Assembly (NCBI GenBank): GCA_965203735.1
Contig: OZ241909.1
Coordinates: 2,852,001-2,916,000, forward strand
Origin: Bin55 sp965203735
GTDB lineage: Bacteria; Pseudomonadota; Gammaproteobacteria; Pseudomonadales; Azotimanducaceae
Direction: 5' to 3'
DNA length: 64,000 bases
The number at the start of each line of letters is the position of its first letter. The first letter of the stretch is position 1. Positions 45,179-53,932 of the stretch are shown one piece after another. Both the position numbers and the translations under genes were made by a program. Under the pieces are notes generated by a model. It saw only the letters and a list, made by a program, of their open reading frames with translations, did not search any database and was not told the origin of the DNA.

Positions 45179-46009
45179 TTACGGTCTGTGTCCTTGTCGT
45201 TGCTGCAAGCAATAGTTGGTAGCTTCCACAAACCCCTCGATCGAACCACAGTCAAACCGAATTCCATCAAATGCACACGCAACTATTCGGTCTGTTCGAG
45301 CTAGTGCGTTCAATGCATCTGTCAATTGAATTTCACCCCCGTAGCCAGGCGCAGTTCTCTCTAGTTCATCAAATATCTTGGGGACCAATATGTATCTCCC
45401 CACAATACCTAGTCGGCTCGGTGCATTCTCAGGTTCAGGCTTTTCTACCAACTCCTTCACAAGGTACGTTCCATCTTCTTGTTCTTCGCCGTCAATGATT
45501 CCGTACTTGTTTGTTAGTTCCATAGGAACCTGCTCGACCGCAACGACGCAACATTCGTATTTCCTATAGACTTCAACGAGTTGCGCCAATACTCCGAGCC
45601 CCTTGTTTAGGCAGAGGTCATCGGCGAGTACAACCCCAAACGACTCATTGCCCATGAGAAGACGACCACAAAGAACTGCATGCCCCGTCCCGAGAATTTC
45701 ACCTTGTCGCGTATAGGCAATCGTACAGGTATCAATCAGCTCTTCTAAAGTCTGTAATGCCTCTTCTCGACTCGTGCCCTTAATTCGATTCTCAAGTTCG
45801 AAATTTGAATCAAAGTGATCTTCAATCGCCCGCTTGCCCCGGCCTGTGACGAACCCAATCTCGTGGAGACCGGCTTGAACTGCCTCTTCGACACCGTATT
45901 GAATCAGCGGTTTGTCGAGGATGGGAAGCATCTCCTTGGGCATGGCTTTGGTTGCCGGCAAGAATCGAGTCCCATAACCGCCAGCAAGAAATAGACACTT
46001 TTTCAACAT
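45179..46009 (-). CDS. galU: UTP-glucose-1-phosphate uridylyltransferase
   Basis: 276 residues from the ATG at 46009. Nucleotidyltransferase signature CLFLAGGYGTRFLPATKAMPKEMLPILDKPLIQYGVEEA, GTGHAVLCG, and VVLADDLCLNKG with the metal-binding Asp. GRYILVPKIFDELER and GGEIQLTDALNAL complete the family pattern. It makes UDP-glucose for envelope polysaccharides and trehalose or glucan synthesis. It interrupts the conserved lol-exb neighbourhood but lies on the same strand. Confidence 0.95.
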   Translation of the reverse strand: MLKKCLFLAGGYGTRFLPATKAMPKEMLPILDKPLIQYGVEEAVQAGLHEIGFVTGRGKRAIEDHFDSNFELENRIKGTSREEALQTLEELIDTCTIAYTRQGEILGTGHAVLCGRLLMGNESFGVVLADDLCLNKGLGVLAQLVEVYRKYECCVVAVEQVPMELTNKYGIIDGEEQEDGTYLVKELVEKPEPENAPSRLGIVGRYILVPKIFDELERTAPGYGGEIQLTDALNALARTDRIVACAFDGIRFDCGSIEGFVEATNYCLQQRQGHRP

Positions 46010-46173
46010 AAACAACAACCTTGACTCACCATATCTGACTCTAAAACACCAAATTTGATCGTCTCACTCCGACCAGTTGATCCTTGGGTCGAGCATCATC
46101 GTCTCCAATGCAGCTTGTTGTAGCCACGGCAATCGAACTCGAAAGAACTGCTAGCCCCTGAGTACCAAAGATG

Positions 46174-47358
46174 TCAAGCCGGGCTATGAAGCGCATCGAT
46201 TGGATTTGTCTTTAGAACTAGAGCTAATGGTCGCAAAACTCCCAAACATGCAATGGCAAATGAAACCGAAACCGTTGTGACGACATCAGATGTACGCAAG
46301 AAAGGACTGACGGATCGAAGTGAACCAACATCAAGCGTCGGACGAAATACCGAGAAAAATGTGTCTCGCATGTACTCGAAGGTCTCGGTGATTGCCATGC
46401 CCACCAGAACACCCACAGAAATTCCGGCTACAACGATTATCAGTCCATGCATAGCGAATGCCAAATTGAGCACCATCCGATCCGCTCCGAGTGTTCTAAG
46501 AATCGCAATGTCAGTCTTCTTCGAGTTTATGAGCATCGCCTGTCCCGAAACAATATTCAACGACGCCAGAGCAATGACAAATGTGAGCAGGACAAAGGTA
46601 ATGGTTTTTTCGAGACCCAATGCCCTGAAGTACTCAGCATGAACTTGGCTCCATGTGAGCGCACGCGGAATGTCGGCAAACATGGCGTCGGCTTCCCATG
46701 GATTATTCAGAGTAACACGCCAATCGATTTGATCCGGATCCAGCACACCACTTTGAACCAAGTCGGAAACATGCACCACGACAAGCGGAAACTCCAATCC
46801 GGCATTGTTCGTTACATCCGCCGTCCAACGAAACCATCTTCGTTCAACCTTCAAGCCATTGTCAATGACGACGGGAAAAGTTAGCCCAAATGACTCTCCG
46901 CTAACGATGCTTCCCAACGGTATGGAGTGTGGGTTTAACGCAGCACCATTTTCTTGTTGAGCCCGACTATGTCGGCTAGTCATGGCATCAAATTCCGTAG
47001 ACGAATCCACGGCGTAGACCACCACGCTAGTTGTGTAACCCTCTACCGTCAACAGTGCAGACAGCTGGGCAAACCTCACGACACTCACGACCCTATTGGA
47101 CTCACGTAATGACTTGATATAGCCTGGAGAAGCACTCTCGCTAGGAACTGTCACGTGAGGCACCACATCGAGGACTCTTCGTTCCGCATCGCGAAACAAT
47201 CCATTCTGTACAGCTACCACAACGAGCAACAACGTAATTCCCAAGACAATCCCACCAAACGAAACCCAATTGATGGATCTGCTCACGCCTCGATTCCGGG
47301 AGCGAACGTATCTCAACCCCATCCAAAGGGCTAGCCCAAGCTTGGACTTAGGGCGCAT
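46174..47358 (-). CDS. lolE: Lipoprotein-releasing ABC permease, LolE-like (LolC/E family)
   Basis: 394 residues from ATG 47358; a second ATG at 47379 lies inside lolD. The N-terminus LGLALWMGLRYVRSRNRG and first membrane helix (about 30-55) are followed by a periplasmic domain of about 210 residues. Three more helices follow at the C-terminus, within the MacB/FtsX-like domain (KTDIAILRTLGADRMVL). It pairs with LolC and the ATPase LolD to release lipoproteins from the inner membrane to LolA. It overlaps lolD by 11 bases. Assignment as LolE rather than LolC rests on gene order only. Confidence 0.88.
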   Translation of the reverse strand: MRPKSKLGLALWMGLRYVRSRNRGVSRSINWVSFGGIVLGITLLLVVVAVQNGLFRDAERRVLDVVPHVTVPSESASPGYIKSLRESNRVVSVVRFAQLSALLTVEGYTTSVVVYAVDSSTEFDAMTSRHSRAQQENGAALNPHSIPLGSIVSGESFGLTFPVVIDNGLKVERRWFRWTADVTNNAGLEFPLVVVHVSDLVQSGVLDPDQIDWRVTLNNPWEADAMFADIPRALTWSQVHAEYFRALGLEKTITFVLLTFVIALASLNIVSGQAMLINSKKTDIAILRTLGADRMVLNLAFAMHGLIIVVAGISVGVLVGMAITETFEYMRDTFFSVFRPTLDVGSLRSVSPFLRTSDVVTTVSVSFAIACLGVLRPLALVLKTNPIDALHSPA

Positions 47359-48034
47359 GATCTTGCAGTACGCCCGCATTAAGCCACAGCGTACGTTCCA
47401 TTCTCCGTGCTACCGTCGAATCATGCGTTACTACAACAAACGCCGTACGAACTCGGTCGCGCATTGATTCGAGCAGTTGCAAGACACCCTCCGCGTTGAA
47501 AGCATCAAGATTTCCAGTCAACTCATCGCCTAGTACGACGACAGGATCAACAACCAAAGCTCTGGCAACAGCGACCCGTTGTTTTTCGCCGCCCGAAAGT
47601 TTGTGCGGCAAGTGTTTGAGCCGATCTGACAGTCCCACTGCCTCGAGCAATTGGACTGCACGATCTTCAGCTGTTTTGCGCTCGGGTCCACCTTTGATCC
47701 ATAACGGCATGGCAACGTTTTCCACAGCCGTGAACTCGGGCAACAAATGGTGAAATTGGTACACGAATCCCATCGACTCACTTCGTATCTTTGCGCGTCC
47801 CGATGTACTTGATTCGCTCATCGACCGACCTGCGACCTCCACTTCGCCAGAGTCCAAGTCGTCCAGTCCAGCCAATATGTGGAGCAGTGTGCTCTTGCCC
47901 GATCCCGATCTACCGAGTATCGCGAGCTGCTCGCCTTCCTTCACTCTCAGGTTTACATCTTTGAGGATCTCAAGTTCAGTTTCGCCATCTCTATAGGACT
48001 TCTGTACCGACTTAGCAACAATTACGTCAGTCAT
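47348..48034 (-). CDS. lolD: Lipoprotein-releasing ABC ATPase LolD (variant Walker B)
   Basis: 228 residues from ATG. Walker A GRSGSGKST, Q-loop VYQFHHLLPEFTAVENVAMPL (typical of LolD) and signature LSGGEKQRVAVARAL are standard. The Walker B region reads VVLGDELTGNLD, where nearly all relatives have DEPTGNLD, so Pro is replaced by Leu; the catalytic Glu is kept. The H-loop is VVTHDSTVARRM. It drives LolC/LolE. Start and stop overlap both neighbours, showing tight coupling of the three genes. Confidence 0.94.
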   Translation of the reverse strand: MTDVIVAKSVQKSYRDGETELEILKDVNLRVKEGEQLAILGRSGSGKSTLLHILAGLDDLDSGEVEVAGRSMSESSTSGRAKIRSESMGFVYQFHHLLPEFTAVENVAMPLWIKGGPERKTAEDRAVQLLEAVGLSDRLKHLPHKLSGGEKQRVAVARALVVDPVVVLGDELTGNLDAFNAEGVLQLLESMRDRVRTAFVVVTHDSTVARRMERTLWLNAGVLQDHAP

Positions 48035-49334
48035 AACGCAGAACCTCGGCGGGATTCATACTTGCGGCACGTACTGTAGGAGAAAGTATCGCAACGAAAC
48101 ACAGGATCAAACCTATAACAAATACCGTTAAGAGATCTGAAAGTACAAACTCTACCCGCAACGAATGTACAAAGTACTCGGACAGTAAATTCACATCCAA
48201 CAACTTCTGAAACCAGGGAAATCCTATTTCTAGAATCCAACCGATTGCGAATCCAATAACGCACCCAAGAACCAGACCTATAAGTGAGATTGCCATTCCC
48301 GCTGTGAGAAACGCCAGCGAAATTACCCTTCGGTCGCCTCCTAGAGTACGCAGAACTGCGACGTCTCGCCTACGTTCTGAGACCATCATCGCTACGGTTG
48401 AAATGAGGTTAAAGGCTGCGACTGCCACTAACAGCGAGAAAATGAGAAGAAGCATGAAGCGAGAAGCCATGATCGCTTGATGAAGATATCCGAATTGATA
48501 CTCAGATGACCAGTAACTAACAAACTGATTGCGATCAAGCAGTTTTGACCGGACAACACCTGCCAAGTGCTTGGCTTGATAGGGATCTTCGATGCGAATT
48601 TGGTAGGACGTAGCACTCCCGTTCGTTCGGTACAAGCGGCTGGCATCAGCAAAGTGCATGTACACTCTGTTTCGATCCATGAAGGATCCGGTCTCGAGCA
48701 CCGCCAGAACTCTTAGTCTCTTTTGCCGCGGAATATAGCCGGCCAGAGACACCTGATTCTTGCGAACAACCAGCGTTACGACGTCGCCTCTTGAAATACC
48801 AAGACGCTTCGCAGTGACGCTTCCCACTAGAACTTCGAACGATCCCGGCTGAATTCTTGCCAAGTCATCCTCTTCTACAAAATCCAACAACGCCGAAGCG
48901 TTGCCGTGTTGGCGAGGATCAATACCTTGAACAAGGACCGGTTCACCACGGGACCGAGAGCGAGAACCAGAGCTCTCCTCTTCGACTGTCCCATCGATAG
49001 ACTGCATAGACGGCTCCGGTGAAGGAACAACGAGCAACGCAACGTCTTCGACTACAGCGCTGATGCCCATTACCCCTTCGATTTCGGCAATGTCGCGGAT
49101 GGGTTCTGCATCTACAAAGAAGCTCTTTCTCGTCTCTACCGTGATGTGAGGCAGGATCCCCAATACTCGCTCTCGAAGCTCGTACTCGAAACCTGTGAGA
49201 ACTGCCTGAACGACCACGAGAATTGCGATTGACAGTGAAAGTCCAGCAACTGCCAATGACGCAATCGACGAAAGAAAATCGCGGGGGGAAAGCACGTAGC
49301 GAACGCCGATCAATAGAGGCAGTGGTAACTTCAT
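48027..49334 (-). CDS. lolC: Lipoprotein-releasing ABC permease, LolC-like (LolC/E family)
   Basis: 435 residues from ATG. The start PLLIGVRYVLSPRDFLSSIASLAVAGLSLSIAILVVVQAVLTGFEYELRERVLGILPHITV resembles the LolC N-terminus (helix about 24-47). The periplasmic domain contains an extra Glu/Ser/Arg-rich stretch (EEESSGSRSRSRGE), probably a flexible loop. The last three helices enclose ERRRDVAVLRTLGGDRRVI, the coupling region to LolD. Its stop overlaps the lolD start by eight bases. It is the first gene of the lolCDE operon. Confidence 0.9.
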   Translation of the reverse strand: MKLPLPLLIGVRYVLSPRDFLSSIASLAVAGLSLSIAILVVVQAVLTGFEYELRERVLGILPHITVETRKSFFVDAEPIRDIAEIEGVMGISAVVEDVALLVVPSPEPSMQSIDGTVEEESSGSRSRSRGEPVLVQGIDPRQHGNASALLDFVEEDDLARIQPGSFEVLVGSVTAKRLGISRGDVVTLVVRKNQVSLAGYIPRQKRLRVLAVLETGSFMDRNRVYMHFADASRLYRTNGSATSYQIRIEDPYQAKHLAGVVRSKLLDRNQFVSYWSSEYQFGYLHQAIMASRFMLLLIFSLLVAVAAFNLISTVAMMVSERRRDVAVLRTLGGDRRVISLAFLTAGMAISLIGLVLGCVIGFAIGWILEIGFPWFQKLLDVNLLSEYFVHSLRVEFVLSDLLTVFVIGLILCFVAILSPTVRAASMNPAEVLRYD

Positions 49335-49421
49335 GTGATATCAGACAACCGTCTTATGACTTAGCTTCAAGAGATTAGGCTAGGACTAGTCTTTCTCATG
49401 AATATGTCCATTTTCCTTCCG

Positions 49422-49505
49422 TTACTTATTCAGATTCATTCGGCACAATACTGCGTAATCTTGCAGATCAATCATCGTCGTGGTTGTGGTTTCGACTCTT
49501 CTCAC
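49422..49505 (-). CDS. Candidate 27-residue small ORF upstream of lolC (five consecutive Thr)
   Basis: Within the 373-base gap between lolC and apbE, AGGAGG lies seven bases before GTG (49505-49503). The frame reads MRRVETTTTTMIDLQDYAVLCRMNLNK in two parts, MRRVETTTTT and then MIDLQDYAVL plus seven residues, ending in TAA. The Thr run is acc aca acc acg acg. The same ribosome site also faces ATG-TGA, a start-stop pair two bases earlier. It could be a leader peptide for lolC, 87 bases downstream, or chance. The remainder of the gap shows nothing else. Confidence 0.3.
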   Translation of the reverse strand: MRRVETTTTTMIDLQDYAVLCRMNLNK

Positions 49506-49707
49506 ATGGTTTCCTCCTAAGAATGCAGTGGATATTGCACCTCTGTATTCCCCAGCCTTCCTGGTGAATCCACGCCACGGCGATGTTAGATGCAGCATCT
49601 CCGCCGCCTAAAGCTCCTCGTTACACCTAATATTTGTCAGCAAGCCGAGAGAATTCTTGCCAGTTCGATTCTAGCTTTGTCCTAGTACTACAAGCGAGTT
49701 CCGACTG

Positions 49708-50736
49708 TCAGTCATCGAGTAGTAGCTTCATTGTGGGAGTGGTTTCCTGCACGAATCGCTGCGTTTCATCATTCCAAGCAAGAAACAAGGCTGCTATGTT
49801 GTGTGCTGTCGCTAATTCGAGTCCCTCCTCTCCCAGTACATACAACGCCGTGGCAATTGCATCTGCTTCTGTTGCAGTTGGCATGTGAACCGTAACGCTC
49901 GCCACGCTGTGATCCACCGGATAACCTGTCGTAGCATCCAAGACATGGGGATACGACTTTTCGTCAAACACGCGGAAATTTCTATAGTCTCCCGTGGTGG
50001 CAAGCGATCCTTCGGTCATGAAGATTCTTGTTTGAACTCCACCACCAGATGGATTCTCAATCCCAATCTGCCAAGAACGATTCGCTTGGTTCACTCCCTT
50101 TACTCTCAACTCACCGCCAATTTCAACAAGATAGTTCTCACAGTCTGATTGTTCTAACAGCTCGGCGAGCACGTCTACGCCGTATCCCTTTGCTATACCA
50201 GACAGGTCAATGGCTAACGGGCGTTTCTTCCGGAGACCCGATGGATTGCTTCGAAACTCGAGAGCCCGGTAATCAACCTGCTTCAATAGGGTCTCGATTG
50301 TTTCGTGTGACGGTTTCGCAGTTACGTTGGTGACTCCAAATCCCCAAGCGGCCACAAGCGGTTCAATACTGATGTCGAATCGACCCGAAGTTAGCCGACT
50401 AACATTGTCTGCAACTGCTACAACGTAGACGAGTGATTCATCAACTGCAAACCAAGTCTCTGCAGGAGATCGGTTGAATTGCCGCACAGTCGAGTCGGAT
50501 CGGTAGTTTGACATGTTCTCGTCAACGGAATTCAAGGCTTCTGTAATCTCGGAAAGTGAGAGTGTTTTCTGGCAGTCAGCAACTACGCGGTAGTAGGTAC
50601 CCATCGTTGGGCCGCTATAAGACTCATAGCCGGCGAAGTCGCATGCCGTCAGCAGCGCTGCTATTGGCAGAATCCAAAGTGGAGAGTAAACCGACTTGAA
50701 AAAGCGATTTCTTGGTTCTTGTGTAATGCACATCAT
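49708..50736 (-). CDS. apbE: FAD:protein FMN transferase (ApbE)
   Basis: 342 residues from ATG 50736; a TTG at 50751 or the next ATG are alternatives. The N-terminal hydrophobic segment ends in the lipobox LLTAC, so it is a periplasmic lipoprotein. ApbE landmarks are GPTMGTYYRV, AIDLSGIAKGYGVDVL, FDEKSYPHVLDATTGYPVDHSVASVTV and the metal-binding TEADAIATALYVLG. It attaches FMN covalently to Thr of flavoproteins such as NqrB/C or RnfG, none of which are in the window. Confidence 0.93.
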   Translation of the reverse strand: MMCITQEPRNRFFKSVYSPLWILPIAALLTACDFAGYESYSGPTMGTYYRVVADCQKTLSLSEITEALNSVDENMSNYRSDSTVRQFNRSPAETWFAVDESLVYVVAVADNVSRLTSGRFDISIEPLVAAWGFGVTNVTAKPSHETIETLLKQVDYRALEFRSNPSGLRKKRPLAIDLSGIAKGYGVDVLAELLEQSDCENYLVEIGGELRVKGVNQANRSWQIGIENPSGGGVQTRIFMTEGSLATTGDYRNFRVFDEKSYPHVLDATTGYPVDHSVASVTVHMPTATEADAIATALYVLGEEGLELATAHNIAALFLAWNDETQRFVQETTPTMKLLLDD

Positions 50737-50821
50737 GAAACTAAACAGCAATCAAGTAGTCTTGAACTAGGGTTGTGCGCTCTGTGCAATCCGATTACAC
50801 ACGAGGAACTACAATTTACTC

Positions 50822-51496
50822 ATGAATATGACACGATTTGCACTCGGGCTTGTCTTTGTAATTTTCGCGCTTGGCGTGGCAACCGACGAGACAGATTCCG
50901 ACGTGGAACAAGCAATGGAGGGCATGGAAGAAGAATCGCAAGAGTCTTCTGAGCAAAGCAATTTGAAAGGGTCAGAACAGGAAAACCCAAAGGTGCTCCT
51001 AGATACATCGCACGGAACGATAATGCTTGAGCTCTTTGCAGATAAAGCGCCGCTGACTGTAAAGCACTTTCTGTCGTTAGTGGACGATGGACACTACGAC
51101 GGCATCATATTTCATCGAGCGCACAAGGGATTCGTTATACAAGCAGGTTCCTGGGACCAAGAACTGAATTCTCGCGACGTAACCGAAACAGTAAAGAACG
51201 AAGCCATGAATGGGGTCAAGAATAGCAAGGGCACCATCGCGATGGCGAGATACGACGACCCAGACTCTGCGTCGGCAGATTTCTTTATCAACACTAAGAA
51301 CAATCATATGCTCAACTATTCCGAGTCCGAAGGCAAAGCGGGCTATACCGTATTCGGAAAAGTAACTCGTGGTATGAAAGTGGTTCACGAAATCGAGAAC
51401 TTGCGAACCAAGACGCAAGTCGTCAACGGTTTAGAGCTTGAGAATTTTCCCGTTGACACCGTTGTGATAACAAGGGCAGCGCAATTCCGCGACTAA
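50822..51496 (+). CDS. Periplasmic peptidyl-prolyl cis-trans isomerase (cyclophilin)
   Basis: 224 residues from ATG. Residues 1-20 form a cleavable-type signal (FALGLVFVIFALGVA). Residues 21-55 are strongly acidic and low in complexity. The cyclophilin domain follows: VLLDTSHGTIMLELFADKAPLTVKHFLSLVDDGHYDGIIFHR with the catalytic Arg, KGFVIQAGSWD, GTIAMARYDDPDSASADFFINTKNN and GYTVFGKVTRGM. The size and short loops match PpiA/PpiB. It catalyses proline isomerisation of exported proteins. A hairpin follows the stop, so it is probably monocistronic. Confidence 0.9.
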   Translation: MNMTRFALGLVFVIFALGVATDETDSDVEQAMEGMEEESQESSEQSNLKGSEQENPKVLLDTSHGTIMLELFADKAPLTVKHFLSLVDDGHYDGIIFHRAHKGFVIQAGSWDQELNSRDVTETVKNEAMNGVKNSKGTIAMARYDDPDSASADFFINTKNNHMLNYSESEGKAGYTVFGKVTRGMKVVHEIENLRTKTQVVNGLELENFPVDTVVITRAAQFRD

Positions 51497-51504
51497 AGGC
51501 TCAT

Positions 51505-51536
51505 TTGGGCTACGTTTCTATGGACAGAAAGCCCAA
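51505..51536 (+). terminator. Probable terminator hairpin after the cyclophilin gene
   Basis: TTGGGC (51505-51510) pairs with GCCCAA (51531-51536). Inside, TTTCT pairs with AGAAA around a short loop, giving a long imperfect stem. The sequence after it, TTAACTTGTC, is only mildly T-rich. It starts eight bases past the stop codon. Confidence 0.5.
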
Positions 51537-51571
51537 TTAACTTGTCAACTTAAGTCTAAAGAAAACGTCGA

Positions 51572-52207
51572 ATGAATAAGAAGCTATTGCTGGTTTTCGG
51601 CCTCATGGGTGTGGGGTTGTTTTGGAGTGCGTTGGTTGCTGAGATCACCTTGAGATTTCTGCCAGGGAACTTCATCATCATGTCAAGTTTGGTCTTTCTG
51701 TCATGCATGTGCTCAGGTCTCTTGGTGTATATGTTCACACGCCGCATTCCTGCCAAGGAGGCGAGAGACCGTAAGGATGGAAAAGTGGAAAAATCGTCAG
51801 AAGCAACACGACCACCGTCTGGCCAGCCAAGAAGAGGACCCAACCAAAGTGGACAAAACCGTTCTCGTAGACCCCAAAAGTCTTCGGATCGAGAAGAGAG
51901 TACAAAGTCGACCGACCAATCGGGCAAAGCCAGATCACGACCGGAAAGGCGTCCTAGAGCTGCATCTAAGGCAGAACGGCCCCAGAGTCCAAAGACCGCA
52001 AGAATCCGAGGTCAAGTCAAGTCGTATTCGCAACGGCAATCGTATGGATTTATTCGGGGAGACGACGGCAAACAGGCCTTTTTCCACAAGACAAACCTCG
52101 ATCCTGGTTTAGACGACAAGAACATAGAAAAGGATCTTGCCGTCACCTATGAAGTACGTGAAGGCGATCGAGGACCCGTTGCGACCAAAATTCAGATAGC
52201 TAAATGA
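51572..52207 (+). CDS. Membrane-tethered cold-shock-domain protein
   Basis: 211 residues from ATG. Two hydrophobic helices at about 4-26 and 34-56 form a hairpin, placing the rest in the cytoplasm by the positive-inside rule. Residues 60-140 are a basic, Ser/Arg/Gln/Pro-rich linker that looks disordered. Residues 142-211 form an S1/cold-shock-like OB fold: RIRGQVKSYSQRQSYGFIRGDDGKQAFFHK corresponds to the KWFNxxKGYGFI RNP1 region, and FFHK to RNP2. It probably binds RNA or single-stranded DNA at the membrane. It lies just upstream of argS. Cold-shock domains fused to membrane helices are known in DUF1294-type proteins, but there the order is reversed. Confidence 0.75.
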   Translation: MNKKLLLVFGLMGVGLFWSALVAEITLRFLPGNFIIMSSLVFLSCMCSGLLVYMFTRRIPAKEARDRKDGKVEKSSEATRPPSGQPRRGPNQSGQNRSRRPQKSSDREESTKSTDQSGKARSRPERRPRAASKAERPQSPKTARIRGQVKSYSQRQSYGFIRGDDGKQAFFHKTNLDPGLDDKNIEKDLAVTYEVREGDRGPVATKIQIAK

Positions 52208-52219
52208 GGGCTGTAGATT
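52206..52219 (+). promoter_or_regulatory. Shine-Dalgarno GAGGG and apparent AUU start codon of argS
   Basis: GAGGG (52206-52210) is followed after six bases by ATT (52217-52219). An in-frame TAG (52214-52216) lies immediately before it, and no ATG, GTG or TTG follows in frame until 52346, which is inside conserved coding sequence. The site overlaps the stop region of the preceding gene. Confidence 0.7.
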
Positions 52220-53932
52220 AATCTTCGCGCCGAAATCTCTCGACGTCTCGAGTCCGCATTAGTTCAAGTAGGGGTCGAAGAACCTCAACCACTCGTAGCA
52301 CCTGCTGGTCGTCCCGAATTTGGCGACTACCAGGCGAACGGTGCATTGAGAGCTGGGAAACTCTTGAAAGTGAATCCTCGAACGCTAGCACAGCAGTTAG
52401 TCGATACAGGTGTGCTCGAAGACCTATCTTCAAGCGTCGCGATTGCTGGACCTGGCTTTATCAATGTATCTCTTGACAACGAATATCTGTCTAGTTCGCT
52501 TGGATCTGAGCCACTTGTAACACCTACTAACAAACCGCTTCGCATTGTGGTGGACTATTCATCGCCCAATGTAGCCAAGCAGATGCACGTTGGACACCTG
52601 AGAAGTACCGTTATCGGTGATTCCATGACTCGGATGCTGACCCTGGCGGGTCACACGGTGGTAAGACAAAACCACATCGGAGATTGGGGTACAGCATTCG
52701 GAAAGATAGTTGCCTACATTGAAGACTTGAAGTCGGATCATGAAATCGATCGCAGCCTCGAAGACCTCGAGAAACTCTACATAGCCGCAAGCCAGCGGTT
52801 CGAAGACGATTCGAGCTTTGCTTCAAAGGCGCGTGAAGCAGTATTGAAACTGCAGTCCCATGATCCCAAGACGATGGAAATTTGGCAGAAGTTCATAGAT
52901 GTTTCGTTAAGCCATCTCAAGGACACTTATGAAAAGCTCGACATCTTGTTGACCCCAGCCGACATAAGAGGCGAAAGTTCATTCAATGACGACTTACCAG
53001 CGGTGATAGAACGACTGAAAACGAAGGGGTTGTTGGTCGAATCGGACGGTGCACAGTGTGTGTTTGTCGATGGGTTCGTCCGAAAAGACGGAAGCCGGTT
53101 GCCCATGATCGTTCAAAAGTCGGATGGAGGCTACCTCTATCACACAACGGATCTGGCCACTTTGCTATACAGAACGCAACAACTTGAGGCGGATCAGGTG
53201 CTGTATTTCACCGACGCACGACAGATTCTGCACTTTCAAATGTTGTTCGCCGTTGCCAAGAAAGCTGAATTTGCGGAGGAAGCAACAGAACTCGAACACC
53301 ACGCTTTCGGATCCATCCTCAATGCGAATGGCGAGCCACTCAAGACGAGAACTGGAGAAAACCCGCTGCTCTCGGATTTGATCGAACAAGCGGAAAGTCA
53401 CGCCAGGAATGTTGTGGAAGAGAAAAGCCAACATTTAGACGAAGAGCAACGATCAGAAATCGCCCATCACATCGCAATCGGCGCGATCAAGTATGCAGAC
53501 CTATCCAAGAACCGAACTAGTGACTATAAGTTCGACCTGAATACGATGATGTCCCTAGATGGGAATACGTCACCTTATTTGCAATACGCCCATGCCCGCA
53601 TTAACGCAATCTTCGCGCGAGGCGGCATCAATGGTGATGAAATAGAGTTGGACCGGATTCGTGTCAAGCACCCTGCCGAACACGACCTGGCAGTGCGGCT
53701 ATTGCGGTTTCAAGAGGTACTTGAGCAATCGATCACTGAACGCAAGGCACACCACATGTGCAATTATCTCTACGACTTAACCGTACACTTCACAAGGTTC
53801 TACGAGAACTGTCCCGTGCTCAAGACAGAACCCGTGGAACGGGATAGTCGTTTGGGGCTATGCGTTCGTACGGCTGAAACGTTACGAGTAGGACTAGATT
53901 CTCTGGGGATCTCAGTTCCTAAGAGGATGTAG
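52217..53932 (+). CDS. argS: Arginyl-tRNA synthetase (apparent AUU start)
   Basis: 571 residues if initiated at ATT 52217 (E. coli ArgS 577). Reading from there gives INLRAEISRRLESALVQVG, then EFGDYQANGALRAGKLLKV, which matches the N-terminal tRNA D-loop-recognition domain of ArgS residue by residue. Starting at the first TTG (52346) would delete about 43 residues, including FGDYQANG. The class I HIGH motif is HVGHL in NVAKQMHVGHLRSTVIGD; ADLSKNRTSDYKFDLNTMMSLDGNTSPYLQYAHAR and the C-terminal anticodon-binding domain (DALR) are complete. It charges tRNA-Arg. It converges on the desaturase gene with a 14-base overlap. Confidence 0.94.
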   Translation: MNLRAEISRRLESALVQVGVEEPQPLVAPAGRPEFGDYQANGALRAGKLLKVNPRTLAQQLVDTGVLEDLSSSVAIAGPGFINVSLDNEYLSSSLGSEPLVTPTNKPLRIVVDYSSPNVAKQMHVGHLRSTVIGDSMTRMLTLAGHTVVRQNHIGDWGTAFGKIVAYIEDLKSDHEIDRSLEDLEKLYIAASQRFEDDSSFASKAREAVLKLQSHDPKTMEIWQKFIDVSLSHLKDTYEKLDILLTPADIRGESSFNDDLPAVIERLKTKGLLVESDGAQCVFVDGFVRKDGSRLPMIVQKSDGGYLYHTTDLATLLYRTQQLEADQVLYFTDARQILHFQMLFAVAKKAEFAEEATELEHHAFGSILNANGEPLKTRTGENPLLSDLIEQAESHARNVVEEKSQHLDEEQRSEIAHHIAIGAIKYADLSKNRTSDYKFDLNTMMSLDGNTSPYLQYAHARINAIFARGGINGDEIELDRIRVKHPAEHDLAVRLLRFQEVLEQSITERKAHHMCNYLYDLTVHFTRFYENCPVLKTEPVERDSRLGLCVRTAETLRVGLDSLGISVPKRM

